From positions 146,374-210,373 of the forward strand of contig JAURVB010003045.1 in the NCBI GenBank assembly GCA_033002965.1: a stretch of DNA of 64,000 nt, given 5' to 3'. The notes beneath the pieces are model-generated. The model did not search any database. It had not been told where the DNA came from and worked only from the letters and a program-made list of their open reading frames with translations. Shown piece after piece: positions 1-9,735 of this stretch. Positions within the stretch are counted from its first letter, which is position 1; each line of letters begins with the position of its first letter. The DNA is from Piper betle (lineage: Eukaryota > Streptophyta > Magnoliopsida > Piperales > Piperaceae). Position numbers and translations under genes: made by a program.

Positions 1-1861
1 GTGTTACTCAAAATTTAACGAAACCAACCCTATAACAGCTAGTCCTAACCAGACCGAGTGTTACTTAATAGGTTACATGAATAATATGAAAGCAAATAAG
101 TCTAGCATTTCTAACTCAAAAAAACTTATTTTTCATATGATATTGCATGAAGTAATTATCCCACAGTCTTGGACCATTTCCCATAGCCACATTTATAACA
201 CAAGAAAAGTAAAAGAGAAGTCCACATTTATAACACAAATAAGTCTGCTCACCACCTAAGTTGGTAGAAGAACCACCCCATCATCTCTTAGTCTTTAGTT
301 CTAGCTGCTAACCTGTGGAGGGAATTCCGCATTAGTGATTAACCACTAAACCATATAATTAAATAAAACAAGTCCATAAACTCCCTATCATTATCTATAA
401 TAATGGCTGTTGTGACCATTCCAACATGTCCATTTATTAGTTGATGGTTCATTCCACTATGTCCATTAGTTGGCTGATGGGTTAGTCCACCATGTCCATC
501 TATTGGCTGATGGGTTAGTCCATCATGTCCATTACCGGCTGACGAGTCCAATCCGCCATGTCTGTCATCAGCTGGTGAGTCCAATCCACCATGTCATTAG
601 TTGGCTGATGGGTCAGTCCACCATGTCCATCTATTGGCTGATGGGTCAGTCCATCATGTCCATTACCGGTTAACGAATCCAATCCGCCATGTCCGTTATT
701 GGCTCGTGAGTCCAATCCACCATGTCCATAATTGGCTGGCGAGTCCAATCTGCCATGTCCAATTTATTGGCTGATGGGTCAGTCCATCATGTCCATTACT
801 GGCTGGTGAGTCCAATCCGCCATGTCCATTATCGACTGTTAGTCCAATCCACCATGTCTGTAATTGGCTGGCGAGTCCAATCTGCCATGTCCAATTTATT
901 GGCTGATGGGTCAGTCCATCATGTCCATTACCGACTAGTAAGTCCAATCCGCCATGTCCATTATTGGCCTGTGAGTCCAATCTACCATGTCTGTAATTTG
1001 CTAGCGAGTCCAATCCACCATGTCCAATTTATTGGCTGATGAGTCAGCCCATCATGTCTATTACCGGCTGGCAAGTCCAATCCGCTATGTCCATTATCGG
1101 CTGGTGAGTCCAATCCACCATGTCCGTAATTGGCTGGCGAGTCCAATCTGCCATGTCCAATTTATTGGCTGATGGGTCAGTCCATCATGTCCATTACCGA
1201 CTAGTAAGTCCAATCCGCCATGTCCGTTATCGGCGGGTGCGTCCAATCCACTATGTCTGTAATTGGCTGGCGAGTCGAATCCGCCATGTCCAATTTATTG
1301 GATGATGGGTCAGTCCATCATGTCCATTATTTGATTATGAATGGCGTAGCTCGTGTCAAATTGAGTCAATTCCTTAACCTCGGTTGCACTCGGTGGATGG
1401 TGGTTGAATCTGGGCTCAAGTTGACCAGGTTATCCACAAGGGAAAATACAACATTTTAAATAATTATACGGACCTGAAAATTTAGTGAAGAACCCGCAAC
1501 TATTATAAATAATCCTAAAGTTTTCCTTTTGTGTGTCAAATGTGCTCACCACCTATCCAGAGGATGTTTCATTTAACTACAGAACTTACCTTTATATAGA
1601 AGAATATGTGTGGAATTCTAGAAGTCATTACATTAAATTAAATATGTGTGGAATATTGAGAAGTCAATATATTAAATTTTATAGAAAAGAACGTAATTAC
1701 TCATAAATATATTTGTGTGATAACAAAAGGTCAAAAACTATGAATGGGTTATAATTGATAAAATATTGATTTCCAAGAATTAATTTAATTAAATAATTAA
1801 TTCATTTTAAGATTTAAAAAACCTTAAATAAAATAACCTAATCATTTTCATGGTTTTTACA
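1..1861 (-). repeat. 3' LTR of TE1 (partial, clipped by window start)
   Basis: Window base 1 aligns with base 4859 of the right LTR, and similarity continues to the terminal ACA at 1861. The two copies differ by scattered substitutions and by a different arrangement of the internal minisatellite. By eye they are clearly diverged, so the insertion is not very recent. The LTR carries no host gene. Confidence 0.93.
415..1335. repeat. Minisatellite array inside the left TE1 LTR
   Basis: About 28 tandem monomers of ~33 bp, each containing CCATGTCC followed by a GGCTGRYGRGTC-like core. Monomer variants recur in a fixed order, giving a higher-order unit of about 100-133 bp. Long open frames on both strands here (repeats of MSVIGWRVQSAMSNLLADGS and the antisense) are a by-product of a monomer length divisible by three and should not be read as genes. 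Confidence 0.93.
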
Positions 1862-1874
1862 ATCTCCCCAACTT
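1862..1874 (-). other. Polypurine tract of TE1
   Basis: The minus strand reads AAGTTGGGGAGAT directly before the 3' LTR start TGTAAAAACC. This is the position and composition expected for the plus-strand DNA primer of an LTR retrotransposon. Just upstream the minus strand reads GGGGACGAAATATTTC, like the conserved tail found after pol in plant chromoviruses. Confidence 0.85.
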
Positions 1875-1974
1875 AGAAATATTTCGTCCCCAAAATATTA
1901 TAATGGCCAACAGAAACTAAGAAGTAATTATTTATTTGATATCTGTGCATGCTACTACAATCATAAGATTCTTA

Positions 1975-2345
1975 TGCCACAAATAGGCTTGGGTATTTCT
2001 TTGCCATATCTTGCTCAGTCTCCCAGGTAGCTTCCTCTGATCCCTAATTTCTCCACAATACCTTTACCAAAATGAGAATCGGCTTTTCCTCGTATGTTAA
2101 ATTTGGTTGTAATTCTAAGTCTTTAAAAGTTGTGATTATATGATCTTCGTCTTGTACATAATTTTTTAGCATTGACACATGGAAAACATTGTGTACTCCA
2201 GCTAGGCTTCCTGGTAATGCTAATCTATATGCACAATTTCTTACTTGATCCAGGATTGGGAACGGTTCTATGAATATTGGTTTCATCTTCCCTGATAATT
2301 TAAATTTGATCACCCCCTTCGTAGGAGATGTCTTTAGGTACACAA
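1975..2345 (-). pseudogene. Integrase C-terminal / chromodomain-like remnant of TE1
   Basis: A 99-residue open stretch (2343-2044) carries the hallmark of the gypsy integrase C-terminus: YLKTSPTKGV, then FIEPFPILDQV, AYRLALP, and GVHNVFHVSML. It runs on to VKVLWRN, and after a stop to EEATWE, which is the chromodomain signature of chromoviruses. The usual residues between EKPILIL and VKVLWRN are missing, so a small in-frame deletion removed part of the chromodomain. In active elements this tail helps target integration to chromatin. Here it is separated from the integrase core by stops and frameshifts. Confidence 0.88.
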
Positions 2346-2945
2346 ACTCCCCAACTTGGAAGTCTAGGTCCTTCCTTTGAGTATCAACATAACTCTTTTA
2401 TCGATCCTCAGCTGCCTTAAGTCTTTACTGAATGAGTTTCACCTTTTCAGTTGCTTACCTCACCATCTCTGGCCCAACTATAACTACTTTGGTAGACTCC
2501 AGCCAGCACAATGGAGATCTATAGGACCTACCATATAAGCTTCAAATGGTGTCATCCCTATTCTGGCTTGGTAAGAGTTATTGTAGGTGAATTCAACCAA
2601 GGATAAGTGTTTCTCCCAGTCACCTCCCTAGTCAAGAATGCAAGCTCTTAACAAATCTTCCAAAGTTTGAATAGTCCTCTTACTATGACCATCAGTTTGG
2701 GGATGATATGTTGTACTCAACTTAATTTGAGTTCCCATGGCATTTTGGAAAACTACCCAGAAATGTGAGGTGAATAGGGAATCGCGGTCAAAGACTATCT
2801 CCTTTGGAATCCCATGCAATTTGACAATATTGTCAACATATAATCTTGCCAGGTATTCTGCCATTCTCATTGATTTTGTGGGGATGAAGTGAACTACCTT
2901 AGTTAGTCGGTCCACAACTACCCATATGGAGTCATGCTTTTTTTA
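2346..2945 (-). pseudogene. Integrase catalytic core remnant of TE1
   Basis: The 95-residue open stretch 2915-2628 begins [12 protein letters not shown] and includes [10 protein letters not shown] and [10 protein letters not shown]. These hold the two catalytic aspartates of the DDE core. The third acidic residue, normally the glutamate of a GQSERTIQ block, is lysine here ([12 protein letters not shown]). Downstream (2627-2346) the frame continues with GGDWEKHLSLVEFTYNNSYQ and a remnant of the YGRP region, with a short deletion and stops. The enzyme would insert cDNA into the genome, but the changed catalytic residue and the stops show this copy is dead. Confidence 0.9.
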
Positions 2946-2987
2946 AGTTCTTGGGAGCTTTGAAATAAAATCGCATGTGACACACTC

Positions 2988-3835
2988 CTATTTCCACATT
3001 GGTATTTCTAAAGGTTGCAATAGTCCTCTAGGTAGTTGATGTTGGACTTTGACCTGTTGGCAAGTCTGACACTTAGAGACAAAATCCACAACATCCCTCT
3101 TCATCTCAATCCACCAGTAGGTTCTCTTTAGATCCTGATACATTTTAGTAACTCCAAGGTGTATCGAGAACTTTGAGCGATGAGCTTCCTCCAAGATATT
3201 TCTCCTCAGTGCATTATCCTTGGGTACACACAACCTTCCTCTAAATCTGATCACACTATTTGAATCAGCTACAATGTTAGGAATCTTGTCCAACATTTTA
3301 TTCAGCTCCTCATCACCTATTTGTGCTAGCTTAACACGATCAACTAAATCATTGGAAACAACCAAATTTGCCAGTAAACCTGTTGGTTGCTCCAATGGTT
3401 TGATAGCTACCACTTCTGCTGACATGGCCCAAAGTCTAGCTAGCTGCTGACTTTTGTCCACTTTGCCCTTCTGACTCAACGCATCGGCTACCACATTCGC
3501 TTTCCCTAGATGGTATAAGATTTGGAAGTTGTAGTCCTTCAAATATTCTATCCACCGCCTCTGTCGAAGGTTAAGGTCATTCTGGGTGAAGATATACTTC
3601 AAACTCTAGTGGTCAGTGAAGACTTCGAACTGGGCGCCATACAAGTAGTGTCTCCAAATCTTCAGGGCAAAAACTACTGCTGCCAATTCCAAGTCATGGG
3701 TTGCATAATTTTGCTCATGAATCTTCAATTGACGAGAGGCATATGCCACCATCTTACCTTCTTGCATAAGGACGCATCCTAAACCCAACAAAGACACATC
3801 GCTGAAGACTACAAATCCTTCACTATCATTTGGCA
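2988..3835 (-). pseudogene. RNase H and integrase zinc-binding remnant of TE1
   Basis: Residues encoded at 3835-3606 ([20 protein letters not shown], then [31 protein letters not shown]) match the start of the gypsy RNase H. After one stop, 3602-2988 continues with YIFTQNDLNLRQRRWIEYLK and NVVADALS, the end of RNase H. It then gives an H-H-C-C zinc module (EEAHRSKFSIHLGVTKMYQD, then CQTCQQVK). In an intact element these domains degrade the RNA of the RNA/DNA hybrid and anchor integrase. The 204-residue frame is the longest surviving pol piece of this element. Confidence 0.93.
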
Positions 3836-4020
3836 GTGTCTAGACTGGTGCTTTAGAAATTGGTGTCACTCCAGGTGCTAGGTCAATGGCAAACTCCACT
3901 GCCCACGTAGAAGATAACTCTGGAAGTTTGTCTGGGAATACACATATTGCCGGACTGAATCCTCCCCTAACCAAATTGGCGAACGCCAGTGCTTTCTTCT
4001 AGACAACGGGCTCTAGGAAA
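3836..4020 (-). pseudogene. Protease-RT linker remnant of TE1; RT deleted
   Basis: The minus strand encodes FPDKLPELSS, VEFAIDLAPGVTPISKAP, the segment that normally leads into reverse transcriptase. After the V that follows KAP comes a stop, then directly TLPNDSEGF, the start of RNase H, in the same frame. The RT domain, about 270 residues in related elements, is therefore absent between roughly 3835 and 3840. On the upstream side the linker adjoins truncated gag, so protease is missing too. Confidence 0.82.
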
Positions 4021-4581
4021 ATATTGTCCATTGAAAGCTGCCACAAAATTCGCCCACGCGATGGAGGAAATCTCAAATCGATGGAAAGTGGTTTTCTCCA
4101 TGGATTTTCACCAGTAAGATGCTTCCTCTTCAAGCATGCATGTTGCCAATCTCACTTGATGGTGGTGGGGCACAGACAAAGCTCTAAATGCTTTTTTAGT
4201 AATGTCAATCCAGCTCTCCACCTGCATTGGATTGATCCCTCCAATAAATACCTTTGCTTTATTCATTCTAAATTTTTCCACAGTGTAGCGTTCACTATCA
4301 TCACCTGCTGGTAGCACCACTTGTCAGACTACCGGTGGCACTAGGTTTGGACGCTCCCCTTGCTCGCCCGGGTCTGCTAACCCTGCCCACCCTTGGGCAC
4401 TCCTCTGACCACAATCTGGGGTGATTATGGAACCAGCTGCCGAGTTTGAGGCTCCATGCCTTGCTACCACACCCGGTAACCGCTGAACAATATTTTGAAC
4501 CACAGAATTTATATTTTCTGAAGCTTGCACCAGTCCCTGTATGGCCGTCAGGATCTGAGCCAATACATTATCAGTGTTCAC
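4021..4581 (-). pseudogene. Gag remnant of TE1 (N-terminal and core part)
   Basis: Two adjacent open stretches (4581-4324 and 4320-4108) encode a Q/N-rich N-terminus (VLAQILTAIQGLVQASENI) and then the retrotransposon gag core: EKFRMNKAKVFIGGINPMQV, ESWIDITKKAFRAL, VRLATCMLEEEASYW. After a stop the frame goes on with WANFVAAFNGQYFPRAR and ends there. The usual gag C-terminal half and CCHC knuckle are missing. Gag forms the particle that packages element RNA. The true start is unclear because a stop precedes the first Met. Confidence 0.88.
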
Positions 4582-4797
4582 ATTGGGCAGAGTAGCTCGG
4601 TTTGACTGTCCACGAGTGCCTGCTATCTAAAATGTCGAACTATCATGGTTCATTAGTATTTTTTTTGTTTCAGTTATGACTTAGGTATCTTAGCGAATGA
4701 ATTTGTCAACTAATAACACAACTCAGTGGGAAAAAATAATTATTGGACTTTTCAACAAGGTACTTGAGTCATAAAATGTGAGCTAGTGGGAAGCTTG
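4582..4797 (-). other. Untranslated leader of TE1
   Basis: About 215 bases lie between the primer-binding site and the gag remnant, as expected for the leader of a gypsy element. No other feature is seen in it. Confidence 0.6.
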
Positions 4798-4809
4798 GCT
4801 CTGATACCA
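4798..4809 (-). other. Primer-binding site of TE1 (tRNA-iMet type)
   Basis: The minus strand reads TGGTATCAGAGC, the sequence complementary to the 3' end of plant initiator tRNA-Met. It begins two bases inside the 5' LTR end (4812), the normal spacing. It fixes the orientation of the element as minus. Confidence 0.95.
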
Positions 4810-4811
4810 CT

Positions 4812-6776
4812 TGTAACGACCTGCCATTTTTTACGATATTGTGGGCCTTGTTGGCCAGGTGTTACTAAAAATTTAACGAAACCAACCTTATAACAACCAG
4901 TCCTAACCAGACCGGGTGTTACTTAAAAGGTTACATGAATAATATGAAAGCAAATAAGTCTAGCATTTCTAGCTCAAAAAAACTTATTTTTCAAATGGCA
5001 ATGCATGAAGTAATTATCCCACAGTCATGGACCGTTTCCCATAGCCACATTTATAACATAAGAAAAGTAAAAGAGAAGTCCACTTATTATCTGCTCACCA
5101 CCTGAGTTGGTATAAGAACCACCCTGCCATCTCTTAGTCTTTAGTTCCAGCTGCTAACCTGTGGAGGCAATTCCGCGTTACTGATTGACCACTAAGCCGT
5201 ATAATTAAATAAAACAAGTCCATAAACTCCCTATCATTATCTATAATAATGGTTGTTGTGACCATTCCAAGATGTCCATTTATTAGCTGATGGTTTAGTC
5301 CACCATGTCCATTAGTTGGCTGATGGGTCAATCCACCATGTCCATCTATTGGTTGATGGGTTAGTCCATCATGTCCATTACTGGCTGGCGAGTCCAATCC
5401 GCCATGTTCGTCATTGGCTGGTGAGTCCAATCCACCATGTCCATTAGTTGGCTGATGGGTCAGTCCACCATGTCCATCTATTGGCTGATGGGTCAGTCCA
5501 CCATGTCCGTAATTGGCTGGCGACTCCAATCCGCCATGTCCAATTTATTGGCTGATGGGTCAGTCCATCATGTCCATTACCGGCTGGCGAGTCCAATCTG
5601 CCATGTCCGTTATCAGCTGGTGAGTCCAATCCACCATGTCCGTAATTGGCTGGCGAGTCCAATCCGCCATGTCCAATTTATTGGCTAATGGGTCAGTCCA
5701 TCATGTCCATTACCGATTGACGAGTCCAATCCGCCATGTTGTTATCGGCTGGTGATTCCAATCCACCATGTCTGTAATTGGCTGGCGAGTCCAATCCGCC
5801 ATGTCCAATTTATTGGCTGATGGGTCAGTCCATCATGTCCATTACCGGCTGGCGAGTCCAATCCGCCATGTCCGTTATTGGCTTGTGAGTCCAATCCACC
5901 ATGTCAGTAATTTACTGGCGAGTCCAATTCGCCATGTCCAATTTATTAGTTGATGGGTCAGTCCATCATGTCCATTACCGGCTGGCGAGTGCAATTCGCC
6001 ATGTCCATTATCGGCTGGTGAGTCCAATCCACCATGTCCGTAATTGGCTGGCGAGTCCAATCCGCCATGTCCAATTTATTGGCTGATGGGTCAGTCCATC
6101 ATGTCCATTACCGGCTGGCGAGTCCAATCCGCCATGTCCGTTATCGGCTGGTGAGTCCAATCCACCATGTCCGTAATTGGCTGGCGAGTCGAATCCGCCA
6201 TGTCCAATTTATTGGCTGATGGGTTAGTCCATCATGTCCATTATTTGATTATGAAGGGCGTAGCTCGTGTTAGACTGAGTCAATTCCTTGACCCCGGTTG
6301 CACTCGGTGCATGGTGGTCGAATCTAGGCTCAGGCTGACCAGGTTATCCACAAGGGAAAATACAACATTTTAAATAATTATACGGACCTAAAAATTTTGT
6401 GAAGAACTCGCAACTATAACAAATAATCCTAAAGTCTTCCCTTCTGTGTGTCAAATGTGCTCACAACCTATCCAGAGGATGTTTTATTTAACAACAGAAC
6501 TTTCCTTTATATAGAAGAATATGTGTGGAATTTTAGAAGTCATTACATTAAATTAAATATGTGTGGAATTTTAAGAAGTCACTATATTAAATTTTATAGA
6601 AAAGAACATAATTATTCATAACTATATTTGTGTGATAACGAAAGGTCAAAAACTATGAATGGGTTATAATTGATAAAATATTGATTTCCAAGAATTAATT
6701 TAATTAAATAATTGATTCATTTTAAGATTTACAAAACCCTAAATAAAATAACCTAATTATTTTCAGGGTTTTTACA
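4812..6776 (-). repeat. 5' LTR of TE1 (complete, 1965 bp)
   Basis: Runs from TGTAACGACC at 4812 to TTTTTACA at 6776 and matches the left LTR along its length. It contains a minisatellite block at about 5265-6245. The base after the end is 6777 (GGCAT). Its partner target duplication would be left of the window. Confidence 0.93.
5265..6245. repeat. Minisatellite array inside the right TE1 LTR
   Basis: About 30 monomers of ~33 bp. In the distal half they form a regular 133-bp higher-order repeat: equivalent positions recur at 5768, 5901, 6034 and 6167. Monomer order differs from the left LTR array, so the arrays changed by unequal exchange or slippage after insertion. Open frames here are repeat artefacts. 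Confidence 0.93.
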
Positions 6777-7823
6777 GGCATGTTGGTGTAGCGGTAGCGA
6801 TCTCATGTGCTGGGCGTGTGCTGAAGAATGGAGCAGTACAGAGGCTGGGTAGTGCAGCGGTAGTCCATTGCCGGCATTGTGGTCGGTAATTGCTAGACGA
6901 GGCATTGAGGTTGAACCATGACTGGATGATGGCTATGGTCGACCCAGTGGGCAATGTTTGGATCCTAGTGGTGCAACCGACAGGTTTGTGAGGAAACTTC
7001 ATGGAAGTTGCTAGGGCATATCTTGGAGAAGATATGATATCCATATCCGGTGATGGGTGAAGATTGCAACTAACTTCTGGGGATAAACTTGAAGGCCGTA
7101 TGATGAACCTGGACATGGAGTAGGGCTAGGTTGCTGGACGCGGGGAATCTTTGCAGATCTTTGGAGATAAGGATGCTGACTCATGTTGGAGTTATCTGGA
7201 AACAAGAGGACATGGTGTATATAAGCACGTGGTAAAGGCTGGAAAAGTAGGAATTCAGAAAGATGAAAAATTCCGACGTTCGAGAGAAATCTAGACGTGT
7301 TGAGAGTTCCCATTGTGAAGGAGAGCAACGTGAGTCAACTAGGAGAGAAGGAAGCCGTGAGGTTGCTGCAGCCGGTGCTTGTGGATTGCGCTGGAACTTC
7401 ATCGATGCTTGCTGGAATCCAGGTACATGTTGTGGGGTTGCTGGTGTTGGCAATCGGGGAGGGTTACTTGGGTTATAGTAATCCCGTGAGTTCCATTGTA
7501 TTTAGGGTGCATTGGGGCATGGCTATGGGGGCTGTCCACAAGCCAAGCAAGTACTTGAAGGAGAGAGTAGAGCGCTTGTAATCCTTATGTGTTAATATAC
7601 AATTGGGAAGTGTTTTTCCTGTAATCTGTTTGTTTTGCTTGTTGGTTGATGTTTATGCAGGGAACTTCTGTAGTCAGGTCACGGTCGAAGTTTACAAGGC
7701 AATCAATTCTAGTAATTGGTTGCTAAGACAAGCAAGGGCAGACGGCACGACCCCAATACTCATATCGGTATTTGGGGCAATTGGGCAGTGCTGCGTGTGG
7801 CTCTATTTGACTCGTGGAACAGC
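6777..7823. other. Unassigned sequence between TE1 and the hAT element
   Basis: This stretch is less AT-rich than its surroundings and has some moderate open frames on both strands (for example 7603-7965 plus), but none has a recognisable domain. A TATATAAGCACG box near 7217 followed by a long GA-rich stretch and a TTAATATACAATT stretch near 7590 could be the R/U5 part of a Ty1/copia-like LTR. I cannot find its ends or a primer-binding site. It continues after the hAT insertion at 8759. Confidence 0.3.
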
Positions 7824-8758
7824 CTATCGGCCATGGTTGCATAAATCGGAATCGGAATCGGAATCGGTTTTCCATGGAATCGGAATCGGAATCGGAATCG
7901 GTCTGAATCGGCCAAGAATCGGTTCAGTTGAATCGGTCCAAATTAATTTAATCGGTCATATATAATAATTTGACAATTTACAATATAAATATATTAAAAT
8001 TGGGTATTGATGTTATTTTTATATTATTCTATGTATTATAGTTTATGATATTTTTTAAATATTTTTTAAGATTTTTTAAAATTATTTAGAATTAATTATT
8101 ATTTTTGACTCGGGTTAGACTCGAGTCAACTTTTAATTACGAGAATGCCACCCTCCCTCTCTACCCCCCGCCGCCGCCGGCGCCGGTCGGCGGCGAGCCT
8201 CGCGGCGGCGATGTCGGCAGCCCGGTCGGACGAACCGTCGGCCGGCGGAATGCGCGAGCGGAATCGCGGCGGAAGCGTCGGACGGCGGAAGGTGAGTTCG
8301 GAACGGGCGCAGCGTCGGACGGCGGTGGGGTGGTCGGAAGGTCGGGCGGAGCGTCGGGCGGCCGAATCGCGGCGGAATCGCGGCGGAATCGGGCGGAATC
8401 GCGGCGGAATCGGGCGGAAGCGCGGCGGAGGGCGGCGGAGCGAACGCGGCGGCGGAATCGGGGGAGAGGGTTTGATTTAGGTTTTTAAATCCAAATTACC
8501 ATTTTGCCCATGCTTAAATAATTTAATAAAAATTATACCTAGGGTATTTTGGTAATTTCCTAAAAAAACCGATTCCGATTTAAATCGGCCGATTCCGATT
8601 CCGATTTAAATCGGTCGGAATCGGCCGAAACGGGCCGATTCACGACCCGATTCGGGGCCGACCGAGTCGGCCCCGAAATCGGATCGGCGCGACGCCGATC
8701 CGATTTAAATCGGCCGATTCCGCACGGAATCGGCCGATTTTTCAACTATGCTATCGGC
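7824..8758. mobile_element. Non-autonomous hAT-like DNA transposon, 919 bp, with 8-bp target duplication
   Basis: The element spans 7832-8750 and is flanked by perfect copies of CTATCGGC (7824-7831 and 8751-8758). An 8-bp duplication is typical of the hAT superfamily. The ends are imperfect inverted repeats: CATGGTTGCATAAATCGG on the left, and CATAGTTGAAAAATCGG when the right end is read inward. Both sub-terminal regions are runs of CGGAAT / ATTCCG units (7845-7925 and 8565-8745), like subterminal transposase-binding repeats. The middle holds an LTR-derived stretch and a GC-rich block. No transposase is encoded, so it must have been moved by another element. Open frames at 8105-8488 lie in the GC-rich block and look fortuitous. 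Confidence 0.88.
7985..8165 (+). repeat. LTR-A-derived segment captured inside the hAT element
   Basis: The segment with GATTTTTT, TTAGAATTAATTATTATTTT, GACTCGGGTTAGACTCGAGT and AATTACGAGAATGCCACC parallels the LTR-A sequence at about 34425-34585 of the solo LTR in the same order, with substitutions. The following GC-rich block (8165-8475) occupies the place of the GC-rich LTR core. This suggests that the transposon picked up part of a retrotransposon LTR, or formed within one. Confidence 0.6.
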
Positions 8759-9384
8759 AAGGTGTGTCGATAGCCAGTAGTGTTGTGTCGGTTTTTGTGC
8801 GATACAAACACAGTAGTGATCAAGCGTACTTGGTGTTAGGCTGAGTTTTCTCGTGGTGGGAATGCGCCGCATAGGACTGGTTGGGATTGAAAAATTTTGG
8901 GTCCTAGAATCAGCCCCGTGACATCCTCCACCCATTTCATCGCCACCGATGACGTCCTCGCCTGCGTCGACACCCCTCCATCCACCTCCACCCCGTACCA
9001 GCCATCGGTTGCCCTCCCCCTGCCACCGCCTACGCCGGCGATGACGACCCACTCGCCATTCCCCTCACAGCCCCTTCCTAGCTGTATAGCTGTCTCTGTC
9101 TGGGTGGACGCCATCCAGGAGCAGGGCATGCGGCAGCGCCGCCCCTATACAACCATCGGTTATGGCGCTCCCACCGGAGCTCCCTCCGCCACCTCTGCCA
9201 CCTCCTCTCCAGCCTCTCCTCCCACATCATCCTCTCGCTTATCCCCACGTCTCCACCTTCACCGCTTGAAGAGGGGTTTGCTCAATTACATCATGGCGGT
9301 CTCGGTTGCCCTAAAGGTTTGAACTTTTGCAAATCTTGTTCATAATTGTGTATGGTATCGATCAAATTACACTTTTTTAAGTTC
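8759..9384 (+). other. Unassigned sequence with a Pro/Ser/Thr-rich open frame
   Basis: An open frame of 141 codons (8897-9322) encodes a proline-, serine- and threonine-rich sequence ending in LKRGLLNYIMAVSVALKV. No domain is recognised, and codon composition simply follows the local C-rich strand. It stands directly before the serpin fragment but does not read as serpin exon 1. It may be remains of a host gene flank, or chance. Confidence 0.25.
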
Positions 9385-9590
9385 AAGTTCTTTATGACAA
9401 GCAAGAAAAAACAGTTTGTTAGTGCTTTTAACAATTTTAAAGTGCTAATTCTTGCTTACAATGGAGAAGAAGACGGAAGATAGTTCTCTATGTATTTTTT
9501 ACTACCTGATGCAATGGATGGATTGCACACTTTGGTGCAGAAGATGTGCTCTGAGCCAGGGTTCATAGATCGCTATATCTGTCTAGAGGA
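9385..9590 (+). pseudogene. Plant serpin pseudogene fragment
   Basis: In one frame the segment encodes FMTSKKKQFVSAF, then NFKVLILAYNGEEDGR, a TAG stop, FSMYFLLPDAMDGLHTL and SEPGFIDRY. This is the conserved block of plant serpins running from the VPFMSS/TSKKKQ strand through the YK(E/Q)G(E/D)D..RRFSMY(F/I)FLPDA(K)DG motif. Serpins inhibit proteases through a reactive-centre loop nearer the C-terminus. That loop, and all of the N-terminal half, are absent. The TAG inside the motif and a small frame slip before FMTSKKK show it is not functional. The fragment stops where a TRIM-like sequence begins. Confidence 0.87.
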
Positions 9591-9591
9591 G

Positions 9592-9735
9592 TGTTGGGTT
9601 TATCCCACATCGGTCGTGAAGGGTGTTGGCGACTTGTATATGAGCTAATAGGAAAGCCTTATTCCCTAAGCTAGCATTTGGAATGAGAGAGGCCTATGAC
9701 ACCTATTGTAAGTCTTTTTGGGGGCCAAAATGGCA
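9592..9735 (+). mobile_element. TRIM-like terminal repeat fragment
   Basis: Begins TGTTGGGTTTATCCCACATCGG (first 20 bases are diagnostic), a sequence start shared by many small plant LTR/TRIM repeats, and includes GGAATGAGAGAGGCC. No second repeat, primer site or target duplication is seen, so it is truncated or a remnant. Confidence 0.4.

Larger units (their letters stand above)
1..6776 (-). mobile_element. Ty3/gypsy chromovirus-like LTR retrotransposon TE1, internally deleted
   Basis: Two direct repeats flank a 2950-bp interior. The right one (4812-6776) starts TGTAAC and ends TTTACA. The left one ends at 1861 and is cut by the window start, lacking about 47 bases judged from the right copy. 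Reading on the minus strand, a primer-binding site adjoins the right LTR and a polypurine tract adjoins the left LTR, so the right LTR is the 5' LTR. Between them, in order, are gag, a pol linker, RNase H, integrase and a chromodomain-like tail. This order and the tail fit plant chromoviruses (Tekay/Del-like). A full element usually has an interior of 4.5 kb or more. Here the gag C-terminus, protease and whole RT are missing, and stops are present, so it could move only with help, if at all. The left target duplication is outside the window. Confidence 0.93.

Noticed and set aside
470..1305. Many overlapping open frames repeating the same peptide on both strands
   Set aside because: The monomer length (33 bp) is a multiple of three, so any frame without a stop stays open. 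No domain, and frames differ between the two LTR copies.
4024..4314. Plus-strand ORF of 96 codons
   Set aside because: Antisense of the gag remnant, which has clear gag motifs.
415..6245. CRISPR-like look of evenly spaced repeats
   Set aside because: Repeats abut with no unique spacers and lie inside plant LTRs.
7011..7581. ORFs on both strands suggesting a host gene near 7.0-7.6 kb
   Set aside because: Frames overlap on opposite strands, none has a recognised domain, and no splice-consistent gene model could be made.
8105..8488. Arg-rich ORFs of 127 and 111 codons inside the hAT element
   Set aside because: They sit in a GGCGGAATC-type repeat block, overlap in two frames, and match no transposase motif.
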